Shown here piece by piece: positions 39,207 to 48,007 of a DNA stretch of 64,000 bases. The stretch is from Neptunitalea chrysea (GTDB taxonomy: Bacteria; Bacteroidota; Bacteroidia; Flavobacteriales; Flavobacteriaceae): the NCBI RefSeq assembly GCF_027924145.1, contig NZ_BRVP01000007.1, forward strand, positions 1 through 64,000. The letters are read 5' to 3'. The notes below the pieces were generated by a model. The model saw only the letters and a list, made by a program, of their open reading frames with translations, made no database searches and was not told the DNA's origin. A program made the translations under genes and the position numbers. Numbering within the stretch: position 1 is the first letter of the stretch; each line of letters starts with the position of its first letter.

Positions 39207-39337
39207 TAATACGGTTAATTTTTGTTATACAATCTAGTTAAGTTTTATCCAGTAAAAATTCTTACGTGTTTGGAGTAAAAAAGTTTACGGATAATTTATT
39301 GATTTATTTCAAAGCAATGATAAAGCGTTTTTTTAGA

Positions 39338-39361
39338 AAAAAAATAAGCGCTTATTTTTTT
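39338..39361. promoter_or_regulatory. 24-bp perfect palindrome, candidate operator
   Basis: Two 12-base arms centred at 39349/39350, core AATAAGCGCTTATT, in the intergenic region between the Nudix-type regulator gene and its divergent (now broken) target operon. A terminator is less likely because both neighbours are transcribed away from it. Confidence 0.55.
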
Positions 39362-39466
39362 GTGAAAAAAGTATTGTAGTGTGTTTTTTTGAGAAAAAAG
39401 TTTTGTATGGTTTTAATTTGTTGTATTTTTTAGAGACTTTTGTATTTTGAAAATTTAGAGAAAGAA

Positions 39467-40225
39467 ATGGAGAATGAAGAAAACGAAAAAGAGCTTCAGG
39501 AGTCTCATTATCTTGAATCAAACTTTCTACCACATATAGCTCTCGATTGTGTTGTTTTTGGCTTTGATAGCGAGCAATTACAATTGAAGGTACTGATGTT
39601 AAAAATGAAGCACAGAGAAGATTGGGGGCTTCCTGGAGGGTTTGTAGGAAAACGCGAAAACTTGGAAGACGCTGCTATACGAGTTTTGAAAGAACGCACA
39701 GGAGCTAAAGATATTTACCTAAAGCAATTTAAAACCTTTGGTAAAGCAAACCGAACAGATGAAATTATTGAAGGAAATACAAATGTTCTGTGGCTAAAAA
39801 GGCGTTTTATTACAGTCGGTTTTTATGCATTGGTAGATTATAAGCAGGTAAAACCTAATAAAGATAAGCTTTCTAGTGATTGTGGTTGGAAAGACATAAA
39901 AGATCTTCCGGCAATTATGTTAGACCATCAAACTATTTTTGAAGAAGGATTAGAAAGCCTTCGTAGGAGTCTAATGTTAAGACCTGTGGGATATGGTCTA
40001 CTACCCGAAAAATTTACCTTGTCGGAACTGCAAAACTTATATGAAATTATATTAGATAGGAAATTAAATCGTGGGAATTTCTATCGAAAAGTGATGAAAT
40101 ATCAAATTCTGGAGAAGCTTAACGAGATACGAAATATAGGTGCGCATAAGGCTCCGTTTCTTTATAGATTTAATAAAGAGAGATATGATGATGCCGTAAC
40201 AAATGGTTTAAAAGATATTTGGTAA
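39467..40225 (+). CDS. Nudix-domain transcriptional regulator (NrtR/AraR-like)
   Basis: 252 aa from the ATG at 39467; a non-ATG extension upstream was rejected. Residues ~20-150 are a Nudix domain (DCVVFGFDSEQLQLKVLML, DWGLPGGFVGKRENLEDAA). The Nudix box is degenerate: RVLKERTG stands where REUxEExG is needed, so hydrolysis is unlikely and ligand sensing is expected. Residues ~165-245 form a winged helix (LPEKFTLSELQNLYEIILD, NRGNFYRKVMK). In Bacteroidota this architecture includes sugar-responsive repressors such as AraR. It is intact and divergent from a broken barrel/GH3 operon with a palindrome between. Confidence 0.9.
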   Translation: MENEENEKELQESHYLESNFLPHIALDCVVFGFDSEQLQLKVLMLKMKHREDWGLPGGFVGKRENLEDAAIRVLKERTGAKDIYLKQFKTFGKANRTDEIIEGNTNVLWLKRRFITVGFYALVDYKQVKPNKDKLSSDCGWKDIKDLPAIMLDHQTIFEEGLESLRRSLMLRPVGYGLLPEKFTLSELQNLYEIILDRKLNRGNFYRKVMKYQILEKLNEIRNIGAHKAPFLYRFNKERYDDAVTNGLKDIW

Positions 40226-40308
40226 TAGCTTCGGGGGTTATTAAAAAAGAAGCATTTGTGAATATCATTTCCTATTAGTAACCTTAAAAAATTGTTATGC
40301 TACTCATC

Positions 40309-41076
40309 TTAAGGTTTGTGGCATACTGGGATAATTTCTCCTTTTGCAAGACAATAGGTATTTACTTGCTCTTGCGGTATTTTGTTGGTATAATCTTCTT
40401 CAATAACCTTGAAGCCAATACTTCTTAACTTATCAAAATAGTCCATTCCGTATACCCTTACATGGTCGTATTGTCCAAAAATTTCTGCACGCTGCTTTTT
40501 GTCGGTAATAGTATTATCTTCAAAAGTAACTTCTCTGTTATAGTCTTGCGGAATTTGTAAAATAGCCATACCACCGGGCTTTAAAACCCTGAATAATTCC
40601 TGCATAGCCTTTGTGTCATCGGGGATATGTTCTAAAACATGATTGCAAAAAATTACATCGTAGGAGTTGTCTTTAAATGGTAGATTACAAATATCTGCTT
40701 TTACATCTGCCAAAGGAGAATTAAGATCTGTAGTGGTATACTCGAGATTTTGCATCTTTCTAAATCTTTTATAAAAAGCCTGTTCAGGTGCAAAATGTAA
40801 AACCTTTAATTTTTTGGTGAAAAAATCGGTTTCGTTGGTTAAGTATAACCACAATAACCGATGTCTTTCTAAAGAAAGGGTAGAAGGTGATAATACGTTG
40901 CTACGTTGAGTGCCATATCCGTAAGGTAAAAACTCTTTAAAGCTTTTTCCATCAATAGGATCAGTGTATTTGGAGCCCTTTAGAGCTATAGCAACTAAAG
41001 GACGTACTAAATAACTTAAACGAATTAAAAGGGGGCGAGGTACTGTATTCAGTACTATTTTAAATAGTTTTTTCAA
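40309..41076 (-). CDS. Class I SAM-dependent methyltransferase
   Basis: 255 aa. Rossmann methyltransferase motifs: LHFAPEQAFYKRF (motif I position, without the usual GxGxG), TTDLNSPLADVKADICNLPF, VIFCNHVLEHIPDDTKAM, and FRVLKPGGMAILQIP. The N-terminal ~90 residues hold a KGSKYTDPIDGKSFKEF segment with no zinc cysteines. Substrate unknown. It is the last gene of a three-gene unit, starting 1 bp after map. Confidence 0.88.
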   Translation of the reverse strand: MKKLFKIVLNTVPRPLLIRLSYLVRPLVAIALKGSKYTDPIDGKSFKEFLPYGYGTQRSNVLSPSTLSLERHRLLWLYLTNETDFFTKKLKVLHFAPEQAFYKRFRKMQNLEYTTTDLNSPLADVKADICNLPFKDNSYDVIFCNHVLEHIPDDTKAMQELFRVLKPGGMAILQIPQDYNREVTFEDNTITDKKQRAEIFGQYDHVRVYGMDYFDKLRSIGFKVIEEDYTNKIPQEQVNTYCLAKGEIIPVCHKP

Positions 41077-41077
41077 A

Positions 41078-41896
41078 TTATAATACCAATTCCTTAGCTC
41101 TAAATTCTTTTTCTTCGTCAGACGTAATACCTAATGCTTCATAAATATATCCAAAGGTAGAAAGTATTTCAGGTTGCCCATTTACTAAAGCTACATCATG
41201 TTCAAAGTGAGCAGAAGGTTTACCATCTGCTGTTACAATAGTCCACCCGTCTTTTAATTGTTTTACACGGTGCGTGCCTAAATTAATCATAGGTTCTATA
41301 GCAACTACCATACCTTCAAGAAATTTTTTACCTCGTCCTCTTTTACCGTAATTAGGCATTTGAGGATCTTCGTGCATTTTCCTACCTAATCCATGTCCTA
41401 CTAATTCACGAACTACACCATATCCTTCAGCTTCACAAAAATTTTGAATAGCATACCCAACGTCACCCACACGGTTTCCGTTTTTCAATTCTCTAATTCC
41501 GCGGTATAGCGATTCCTTAGTAACCTCTAATAATTTTTTAGTTTCTGGTGCTACTTCGCCAATTTCAAAAGTATAGGCATGGTCACCATAAAATTCATTT
41601 TTTAAAGCACCACAGTCAATAGAAATAATATCACCTTCCTCTAACGGTACATCTGTTGGTAAGCCGTGCACTACCGCTTCGTTAACACTGGTTAGTAAGG
41701 TAGATGGGCAATCATATAATCCTTTAAAACCAGGTAAAGCACCATGGTCTCTTATAAAAGTTTCAGCTAGCTCGTCTAATTTGCTTGTTGTAACCCCAGG
41801 TTTTAATTCGGTGGTTAACATTCCTAAAGTTTTAGAAACAATTAAAGCACTTTCTCGCATTAATTCAATCTCTTCAAGAGTCTTAACTTCAATCAT
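41078..41896 (-). CDS. map: Methionine aminopeptidase, type I
   Basis: 272 aa, removes the N-terminal methionine from new proteins. The five metal ligands are in place: IDCGALKNEFYGDHAYTF (two Asp), GHGLGRKMHEDP (His), IEPMI (Glu) and HFEHDVAL (Glu). Type I, without the insert of type II enzymes. It follows the HAD hydrolase gene with a 1-bp gap. Confidence 0.97.
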   Translation of the reverse strand: MIEVKTLEEIELMRESALIVSKTLGMLTTELKPGVTTSKLDELAETFIRDHGALPGFKGLYDCPSTLLTSVNEAVVHGLPTDVPLEEGDIISIDCGALKNEFYGDHAYTFEIGEVAPETKKLLEVTKESLYRGIRELKNGNRVGDVGYAIQNFCEAEGYGVVRELVGHGLGRKMHEDPQMPNYGKRGRGKKFLEGMVVAIEPMINLGTHRVKQLKDGWTIVTADGKPSAHFEHDVALVNGQPEILSTFGYIYEALGITSDEEKEFRAKELVL

Positions 41897-41897
41897 A

Positions 41898-42305
41898 CTA
41901 TTTATTTTTTATAAAGGAAAAAAGTCCCTTTTTCTGGGTTTTTTGTTCCGGTTCTTCTTTAACTAATTGTTGGTAGATAGCTCCCCAGCTTATCATTCCA
42001 CCAAAATTTCTATCGTCTATAAAAATATCGGCATGAATTTTTCTGCTTATTTCTTCTGTATAAACTTCTTCTGGGTAACTTTTATTCACGGCATAAAAAT
42101 CAATACCGTTTTTTTTACAAAAATCAACAGCTTCCTGTAATTTAGTTTCATTTCTGTAGGTCCAAAGAATTAATAGATGTCCTGCATCCTGAAGCTTTTT
42201 TAAAGTTTCAAAAGCAAATAGTTTAGGCGTACCGATATCAGGAAATTTATCCTCTACAATGGTGCCGTCAAAATCTATTGCTATAATAAGCTGCCCTGTT
42301 GTCAT
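41898..42305 (-). CDS. HAD-like hydrolase, BT0820 family
   Basis: 135 aa from the ATG at 42305. The longer frame (to 42365) includes the -7 element and was rejected. HAD motifs: IIAIDFDGTIVED (nucleophile Asp and acid/base Asp), LILWTYRNETKL (motif II Thr), DIFIDDRNFGG (motif IV). No cap domain, so a small or macromolecular phosphorylated substrate is possible. Named after a Bacteroides protein of known fold but unproven function. The basic C-terminal tail (KTQKKGLFSFIKNK) is unremarkable. Confidence 0.88.
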   Translation of the reverse strand: MTTGQLIIAIDFDGTIVEDKFPDIGTPKLFAFETLKKLQDAGHLLILWTYRNETKLQEAVDFCKKNGIDFYAVNKSYPEEVYTEEISRKIHADIFIDDRNFGGMISWGAIYQQLVKEEPEQKTQKKGLFSFIKNK

Positions 42306-42313
42306 AATAACTG

Positions 42314-42321
42314 CAAAAATA
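42314..42321 (-). promoter_or_regulatory. -7 promoter element (TATTTTTG), near-leaderless, for the HAD-map unit
   Basis: Minus-strand TAnnTTTG match ending 8 bp before the ATG at 42305, so the leader would be only a few bases long. Confidence 0.5.
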
Positions 42322-42370
42322 GGAAGATTTTTGAGAAGTACTATAATCGAATGAAAGAGTAGCAATAAAA

Positions 42371-42398
42371 AACGGGTTCCTTAATATGGGAACCCGTT
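42371..42398 (-). terminator. Intrinsic terminator of the M1 peptidase gene
   Basis: AACGGGTTCC (42371-42380) pairs with GGAACCCGTT (42389-42398), followed on the minus strand by a T-rich tract. Confidence 0.9.
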
Positions 42399-42423
42399 AA
42401 TATTATACAATTAGGTGATTATA

Positions 42424-44721
42424 TTATTGTTTGTTTTTGAATTTATCAAAATCACTTTCATAGGTTTCTTTAGGCCATGAATTGTTAGAAGTGTCTATAT
42501 CAGCTGTTTTTTCTTTAGGGTCTATTTTAACTTTGGTTAAAACTTTATCTGATGCAATCACTTTTTTCACTTCGGCATCATTTTTTCTCCAAATCTGAGC
42601 AGGATATTTTATCGTTTCTACCGTACCATCTTCATAGGTGTACTCAACGATTAATGGCATTGGAATTCCTCCAGGTTTTTCAAATGTAATTTCGTAAAAA
42701 TATTTTGGAGTTTTTAATTTTGCACGCTCCTCCGGTGTAAAATTATCCATCATATATTCGTTTAGCGATTTAGAGTTTTCAGTAGCCGTTTTACCTTTTA
42801 GAACAGCTTCGTAATCTTCGCTTCCTTCCTCAACCATGTATACTAATGGAGGTAAGTCTGATAAGGCGATATTACGTTGCTTAGCTAATTCTTTAATTTC
42901 TTTATTAGGTTTAGAGCTTACATAAAAGGTTCTCATGTTTTTAACTCCCATATCTACATAATCTGTAGTATAGAACCATCCTCTCCAGAACCAGTCTAAA
43001 TCCATAGCAGAAGCATCTTCTAAAGTTCTAAAGAAATCTTCTGGTGTAGGATGTTTAAATTCCCATCTTCTCGCATATGTTTTAAATGCATGGTCAAATA
43101 ATTCTTCACCCATTACTGTTTCTCTTAAAATGTTTAAAGCAGTAGCAGGTTTAGAATAAGCATTCCATCCAAATTGATGAATATTTTCAGAATTAGACAT
43201 AATAGGAGAGATGTTTTCTTGATCTCCACCCATGTAAGGAATTATGTTTTTTGCAGGACCTCTTTTTGAAGGGTACTCTCCGATTTCAGGAAGGTATTTT
43301 TTCTGGAAATCTTGTTCAGCAATATATTGCATAAAGCTGTTTAATCCTTCATCCATCCATGTCCATTGACGTTCATCAGAATTTACAATCATTGGGAAGA
43401 AGTTGTGCCCAACTTCGTGAATAATTACACTAATCATCCCAAATTTAGTTCGGTCTGTATATGATCCATCTTCATTAGGTCTACCATGATTCCAGCAAAT
43501 CATTGGGTATTCCATACCTTGATTTTTCGAATGTACAGAAATGGCCTTAGGATAAGGATAGTCAAAAGTATAGTTAGAGTAGCTTTTTAAAGTACTAGCA
43601 ATAGCTTTAGTAGAAAATTCCCCCCATAATGGGTTACCTTCTTTAGGGTACATAGAGATAGCCATTACGGTTTTACCATTAATATCAACCGCCATAGCAT
43701 CGTATATAAATTTACGAGAAGATGCAAAGGCAAAGTCACGTACATTGTTTGCTACAAAATGCCATGTCTTTGTTTTTTGGCTAAAACTTTTCTCTTTTTC
43801 TTCCGCCTCTTTTTGAGTAACGATTACTACCGGCTCATGAAATGTTTTTTGAGCCTTTTCCCATCTTTTATATTCTTTAGAAGTAAATACTTTCTTTCTG
43901 TTTTCAAGTACTCCTGTACCATCTAAAATGTGATCGGCAGGAGCTGTAATACTTACATCGTAGTTACCAAAAGGAAGTGCAAATTCTCCTCTTCCCCAAA
44001 ATTGTAAGTTTTGCCACCCTTCAACATCATTGTATACACACATTCTAGGATAAAACTGAGCTATGACATATAAGTTGTTACCATCTTTATCAAAATGTTC
44101 ATAACCTGAACGAGCTCTGTTGGTAACATGATTATTTACATTGTACCACCATTTAATTTTAAACGAAGTTTTTTCTCCAGGTTGTAATGGCGTATCCATA
44201 TTAATACGCATCATTGTTTGGTTAATGGTGTAAGATAATGTTTTACCATTGACATTGGTTACTTCTACAATGTTAAAACCTCCGTCAAAAGGAGCCTCCA
44301 AATAGCTTTTTGTGAATGAGTTAGGTCTGGCTGCTGGGCTTAAACCTTGTTCATCGATTAAAGGAGATTTAGAATCTTTGCTTCTTACATTTTGATCTAA
44401 TTGCATCCAAAGATATTCTAAAACATCAGGAGAATTATTTGTGTATGTAATTGTTTCTGAACCTGTGATTTTTTGATTTCTATCATCAAGCTCTATGTCC
44501 ATAACATAGTCTGCTTGTTGTTGATAGTATGAAGGTCCTGGAGCACCAGAAGCGGTTCTGAACATATTAGGTGAAGAAAACTCCTGATATAATTGACGGA
44601 ATTTGTTCGTGTTTGTATGTCCTGGCTTATGCTCTGTTTTTTCTTCTTTGTTCTGAGCATGCGTAAAACTTACTCCTAAAATAATAAGAAACACCCATAG
44701 GCTATTTAAGTGTCTGTTCAT
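42424..44721 (-). CDS. M1 family metallopeptidase (secreted)
   Basis: 765 aa with a signal peptide (cleavage near FTHAQ). Gluzincin motif HEVGHNFFP with zinc His435, His439 and third ligand Glu458 (WMDEGLN). The exopeptidase-type motif is GMEYPM at 402-407 in place of the classical GAMEN. Periplasmic or surface aminopeptidase that probably degrades peptides for nutrition. Last in a unit behind the DUF6702-type gene (69-bp gap). Confidence 0.93.
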   Translation of the reverse strand: MNRHLNSLWVFLIILGVSFTHAQNKEEKTEHKPGHTNTNKFRQLYQEFSSPNMFRTASGAPGPSYYQQQADYVMDIELDDRNQKITGSETITYTNNSPDVLEYLWMQLDQNVRSKDSKSPLIDEQGLSPAARPNSFTKSYLEAPFDGGFNIVEVTNVNGKTLSYTINQTMMRINMDTPLQPGEKTSFKIKWWYNVNNHVTNRARSGYEHFDKDGNNLYVIAQFYPRMCVYNDVEGWQNLQFWGRGEFALPFGNYDVSITAPADHILDGTGVLENRKKVFTSKEYKRWEKAQKTFHEPVVIVTQKEAEEKEKSFSQKTKTWHFVANNVRDFAFASSRKFIYDAMAVDINGKTVMAISMYPKEGNPLWGEFSTKAIASTLKSYSNYTFDYPYPKAISVHSKNQGMEYPMICWNHGRPNEDGSYTDRTKFGMISVIIHEVGHNFFPMIVNSDERQWTWMDEGLNSFMQYIAEQDFQKKYLPEIGEYPSKRGPAKNIIPYMGGDQENISPIMSNSENIHQFGWNAYSKPATALNILRETVMGEELFDHAFKTYARRWEFKHPTPEDFFRTLEDASAMDLDWFWRGWFYTTDYVDMGVKNMRTFYVSSKPNKEIKELAKQRNIALSDLPPLVYMVEEGSEDYEAVLKGKTATENSKSLNEYMMDNFTPEERAKLKTPKYFYEITFEKPGGIPMPLIVEYTYEDGTVETIKYPAQIWRKNDAEVKKVIASDKVLTKVKIDPKEKTADIDTSNNSWPKETYESDFDKFKNKQ

Positions 44722-44790
44722 AAGTATATATTTTTGATTATGAATTTTTGGCGGAATTTACTTAATTAAAAAGAAAATGTAGTGTAAATG

Positions 44791-45300
44791 TTAAATTTTT
44801 AACAAAGCTTTGGTGTTATCGCGTGATAAAACAAAGCTTTTTACTTTTTCATTTAATTTGAAGTGAATTATGTTTTGTTGTTCCGGAAACATGTCAAAAA
44901 GCAAGGTGTTTTCAATTGCTATGCTTTTAATGGTAGCTATATTAATGTTTGGAACTTCTAAGTAGCATTTCATTTCATCCAATTCATATTCCTTTCCAAG
45001 GAAGTTGTATGGTGTTTCTTTGCCATTAATATATAGCTTGAATTTTTGGGTTATATATTTTTTTAAATAGGAATGAGCTTCTTTAAGTTCTTTGTCAGAG
45101 TCTAATTGGCAATTAATACCGTAGCGTTCGTTTATAGTTTGCTCAATATCGTCTATAAATATTCGAGATATAATTTGTATCGATTTGTCTTTACTTGAAT
45201 AGTTTACATTTGTAGTGCTTACATAGTATTTGTGCATAGCAAAACTAAATAGTCCGCCAACTAATACTAAAAAAAAAAGTATTTTTAAGTGTTTCTTCAT
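44791..45300 (-). CDS. DUF6702-like small envelope protein
   Basis: 169 aa from the ATG at 45300, which gives an N-terminal hydrophobic signal or anchor (LKILFFLVLVGGLFSFA). The mature part HKYYVSTTNVNYSSKDKSIQIISRIFIDDIEQTINERYG (ligand His/Tyr-rich) matches the pattern I know from DUF6702 proteins, which often precede an M1 peptidase gene in this group. Role unknown. Confidence 0.78.
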   Translation of the reverse strand: MKKHLKILFFLVLVGGLFSFAMHKYYVSTTNVNYSSKDKSIQIISRIFIDDIEQTINERYGINCQLDSDKELKEAHSYLKKYITQKFKLYINGKETPYNFLGKEYELDEMKCYLEVPNINIATIKSIAIENTLLFDMFPEQQNIIHFKLNEKVKSFVLSRDNTKALLKI

Positions 45301-45380
45301 AGCACAAAGCAAGTATATTTTAGGTAACTATCCAAAGAAGTATATACTATGTTGCTAGAATAAAGGCATCAATGATCAGT

Positions 45381-46163
45381 TTATTCCTCGCTTTTTTCTG
45401 CAATTTGTTTTTTAAATTTGTCACTGCTGTCTACAAGATAATCTATGAATAAAAATTCGTTTTCTTTTTTCAGAAGATCTCTTGAAAATGGTTGAGAATC
45501 CATAAAATAGACAAACTCATTTACTTTGTTTAGAGGTATTTTAAGGTCTAAAACAAAAAATTCAAGATCATATACTTGTAACAATATTTCACTTAATTTA
45601 AGATGTGGTTTATTTTCTTCTTTGCGCTCTTTATCTCTTTTCTTAAATAAGATTTTAGCAATATTAGAAATGTTAAGACCGTTTTGTAAACCAATTGCTT
45701 GTGTTGGCATGGAGGTATTTACAAGTTCTTTAGTTCTGTTATCTTCTTCGTATTGGTATTTTCCGTATGCGGCAAATTCTTCACTTTTAGTATTAAGATA
45801 TTTTTCTCTATTCTCGGGAGTAATAACCACATCTTCAAGCTCTGTGATTTTTTCATTTACTTCAATGTTTAAACGTCCATTATCAATAATAATATCTGTA
45901 ATTTCAACGGATGTTAGTTCGTAATTAAATGAGGTAAAAACTAGTATGTCTTTTGGTTGTACATTAATAACAAACTCACCGTCTTCATTGGTAGATACAG
46001 CAGTTTCGGCAGTTGTATTTATAACGTTCATACCTTCTACACTTACATTTTGGTAAATTACTTTACCTCGTAGCGGCTTACGTTCGTCATCCTGAGCATT
46101 CATTTTGGTAAAAGAAAGGAGTGTAATAAATAGGGTAAGAAGGAATATTGTATTTTTTTTCAT
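45381..46163 (-). CDS. Secreted carboxypeptidase-regulatory-like domain protein
   Basis: 260 aa with a signal peptide (cleavage near TKMNAQ). Residues ~30-110 form a CarboxypepD_reg-like (peptidase associated) beta-sandwich: LRGKVIYQNVSVEGMNVINT, AVSTNEDGEFVINVQPKDIL. A Lys/Glu-rich alpha-helical tail follows, with no barrel or plug. Such short proteins are common in Bacteroidota and have no assigned role. A -7 element is at 46202-46209. Confidence 0.82.
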   Translation of the reverse strand: MKKNTIFLLTLFITLLSFTKMNAQDDERKPLRGKVIYQNVSVEGMNVINTTAETAVSTNEDGEFVINVQPKDILVFTSFNYELTSVEITDIIIDNGRLNIEVNEKITELEDVVITPENREKYLNTKSEEFAAYGKYQYEEDNRTKELVNTSMPTQAIGLQNGLNISNIAKILFKKRDKERKEENKPHLKLSEILLQVYDLEFFVLDLKIPLNKVNEFVYFMDSQPFSRDLLKKENEFLFIDYLVDSSDKFKKQIAEKSEE

Positions 46164-46201
46164 TGTATCGAAATTGTTTGGTAAAGAAATTATAAGTTTC
46201 T

Positions 46202-46209
46202 CAAATTTA
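46202..46209 (-). promoter_or_regulatory. -7 promoter element (TAAATTTG)
   Basis: Minus-strand TAnnTTTG match 38 bp upstream of the regulatory-like domain gene. Confidence 0.45.
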
Positions 46210-46280
46210 AAAACACCTTTGTATAAACTTTTGTTAATTAATGAATATGTTCCTTAAATTTACTTAAAATATATTTAATA

Positions 46281-46982
46281 ATGAAAAGAATGATTATAGC
46301 AAGTACTTCTACAGTTCATGGAGGTACCTATCTGTCATATATATTGCCTGAACTTGAGAAGTTTTTTGCCGAAGTAAAAACTATTTTATTTGTACCGTAT
46401 GCGCGGCCGGGGGGTATTTCTCATGATGATTATACAGGTATAGCGTCTAAGGGTTTTGCCGCTATTGGTAAAGAAGTTGTGGGGTTGCATACTTTTGAGT
46501 CTCCTGAAAAAGCAGTGAAATCTGCCGAAGCTATTTTTGTTGGAGGAGGAAATACCTTTTTATTGGTAACACAACTTTACAAGAATAAAGTAATGGAAGC
46601 AATTAGAGAAGCGGTTTACAATGGGGTGCCTTATTTAGGATCTAGTGCGGGGAGTAATATTACCGGACTAACAATGCAAACCACCAATGATATGCCAATA
46701 ATTTACCCGCCTAGTTTTAAAACGTTAGGGTTGGTTCCTTTTAATATCAATCCGCATTATATAGATGCCGATAAACAAAGTAAACATATGGGAGAAACCC
46801 GTGAAACCCGTATTAAAGAGTTTCATAAAATAAACACTCTGCCCGTAATAGGTTTAAGGGAAGGTAGCTGGTTAGAGGTTATCGGAGAAGAGATTACTTT
46901 GAAAGGGACTTTAAGTGCAAGAATTTTTGAGCAAGGAAGAGAGGGGTATGAAGTAGAAACAGAGACAAGCATAAAATTTTAA
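46281..46982 (+). CDS. pepE: Dipeptidase E (alpha-aspartyl dipeptidase, S51)
   Basis: 233 aa, the normal length. Cleaves Asp-X dipeptides. The nucleophile is S122 in YLGSSAGSNITG, preceded by the oxyanion-region motif FVGGGNTFLLV. FNINPHYIDAD carries a conserved His. Directly followed (3 bp) by glutaminase, so the pair links Asp/Gln-containing peptide breakdown to glutamate supply. Confidence 0.95.
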   Translation: MKRMIIASTSTVHGGTYLSYILPELEKFFAEVKTILFVPYARPGGISHDDYTGIASKGFAAIGKEVVGLHTFESPEKAVKSAEAIFVGGGNTFLLVTQLYKNKVMEAIREAVYNGVPYLGSSAGSNITGLTMQTTNDMPIIYPPSFKTLGLVPFNINPHYIDADKQSKHMGETRETRIKEFHKINTLPVIGLREGSWLEVIGEEITLKGTLSARIFEQGREGYEVETETSIKF

Positions 46983-46985
46983 TGA

Positions 46986-47900
46986 ATGGAGTATCAAACT
47001 ATCTTAAATGAAATACAAGATGAGGTTTTAGTGCTTGAAAGCAAAGGAGCCGTTGCAGATTATATACCTCAATTAGGGAATGTAGATGCGACTAAGTTTG
47101 GGGTGTATTTGTATGGGATAGAGAGCGAGGGTGTAAGCTTAGGAAATGCTTTTGAAAAATTTTCAATCCAAAGTATTTCAAAGGTATATTCTTTAGTGCT
47201 TGCAATGAAGGTGCTCGATAAAGATATTTGGAGCCGAGTAGGAGTAGAGCCTTCGGGAGACCCGTTTAATTCATTAACTTTATTGGAGTATGAAAACGGA
47301 ATTCCCAGAAATCCGTTTATTAATTCTGGAGCTATTGTAGTAGCCGATATTTTAATGTCTTATTATCAAAATCCTAAAGAAGCCTTATTGAATTTTGTGC
47401 GTAAAATATCGGGTAACGATGCTATTGATTATAATGAAAAGGTAGCATTTTCTGAAAAAGCGCATGGTTACAGAAATGCATCTTTAGCTAATTTAATAAA
47501 GTCTTTCGGAAACATACACAATGATGTAGACGCTATCTTAGATTTTTATTTTTATCAATGTAGTTTAGAGATGTCTTGTCAGGATTTAGCTAAATCATTC
47601 ATGATTTTTGCTAATAAAGGTATGCTACTAGACTCTGATGAAGTTTTAATTGAGCCTCAACAAGCGAAACGTATCAATGCTATAATGCAGACATGTGGTT
47701 TTTATGATGAATCAGGGGAGTTCTCATTTAGAGTAGGATTACCTGGTAAAAGTGGTGTTGGTGGCGGAATTGTGGCAGTACATCCTGGGTATTACAGTGT
47801 TGCTGTTTGGAGTCCGAAATTAAATAAAAAAGGGAATTCTTATTTAGGGATAGAAGCCTTAGAGCGATTGACTACAAAAACTGGTTTTTCGATTTTTTAA
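46986..47900 (+). CDS. glsA: Glutaminase
   Basis: 304 aa, serine-dependent beta-lactamase-fold glutaminase giving glutamate and ammonia. Catalytic S63-x-x-K66 in FSIQSISKVYSL. Further signatures: NPFINSGAIVVADIL, LANLIKSFGNIHNDVD, CGFYDESGEFSFRVGLPGKSGVGGGI. The start at 46986 was chosen over an overlapping ATG at 46982 that is out of frame and short. Confidence 0.97.
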   Translation: MEYQTILNEIQDEVLVLESKGAVADYIPQLGNVDATKFGVYLYGIESEGVSLGNAFEKFSIQSISKVYSLVLAMKVLDKDIWSRVGVEPSGDPFNSLTLLEYENGIPRNPFINSGAIVVADILMSYYQNPKEALLNFVRKISGNDAIDYNEKVAFSEKAHGYRNASLANLIKSFGNIHNDVDAILDFYFYQCSLEMSCQDLAKSFMIFANKGMLLDSDEVLIEPQQAKRINAIMQTCGFYDESGEFSFRVGLPGKSGVGGGIVAVHPGYYSVAVWSPKLNKKGNSYLGIEALERLTTKTGFSIF

Positions 47901-47934
47901 AAAATGATGTAAAAGGGTATTGTTTGGAAAAAAG

Positions 47935-48007
47935 AGCGGGAGACGAGGTTCGAACTCGCGACATTCAGCTTGGAAGGCTGACGCTCTACCAACTGAGCTA
48001 CTCCCGC
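47935..48007 (-). tRNA. tRNA-Gly (anticodon TCC)
   Basis: 73 nt complete cloverleaf on the minus strand: acceptor GCGGGAG/CTCCCGC, D arm GCTC..GAGC, anticodon stem TCAGC/GCTGA with loop CTTCCAA (anticodon TCC), and T arm GCGAG-TTCGAAC-CTCGT-like. CCA is not encoded. Confidence 0.97.

Noticed and set aside
40280-40316. Inverted repeat AACCTTAA/TTAAGGTT at the end of the methyltransferase gene
   Set aside because: The loop is over 20 bases, the stem has only two G/C pairs per arm, and one arm overlaps the stop codon. Too weak to call a terminator.
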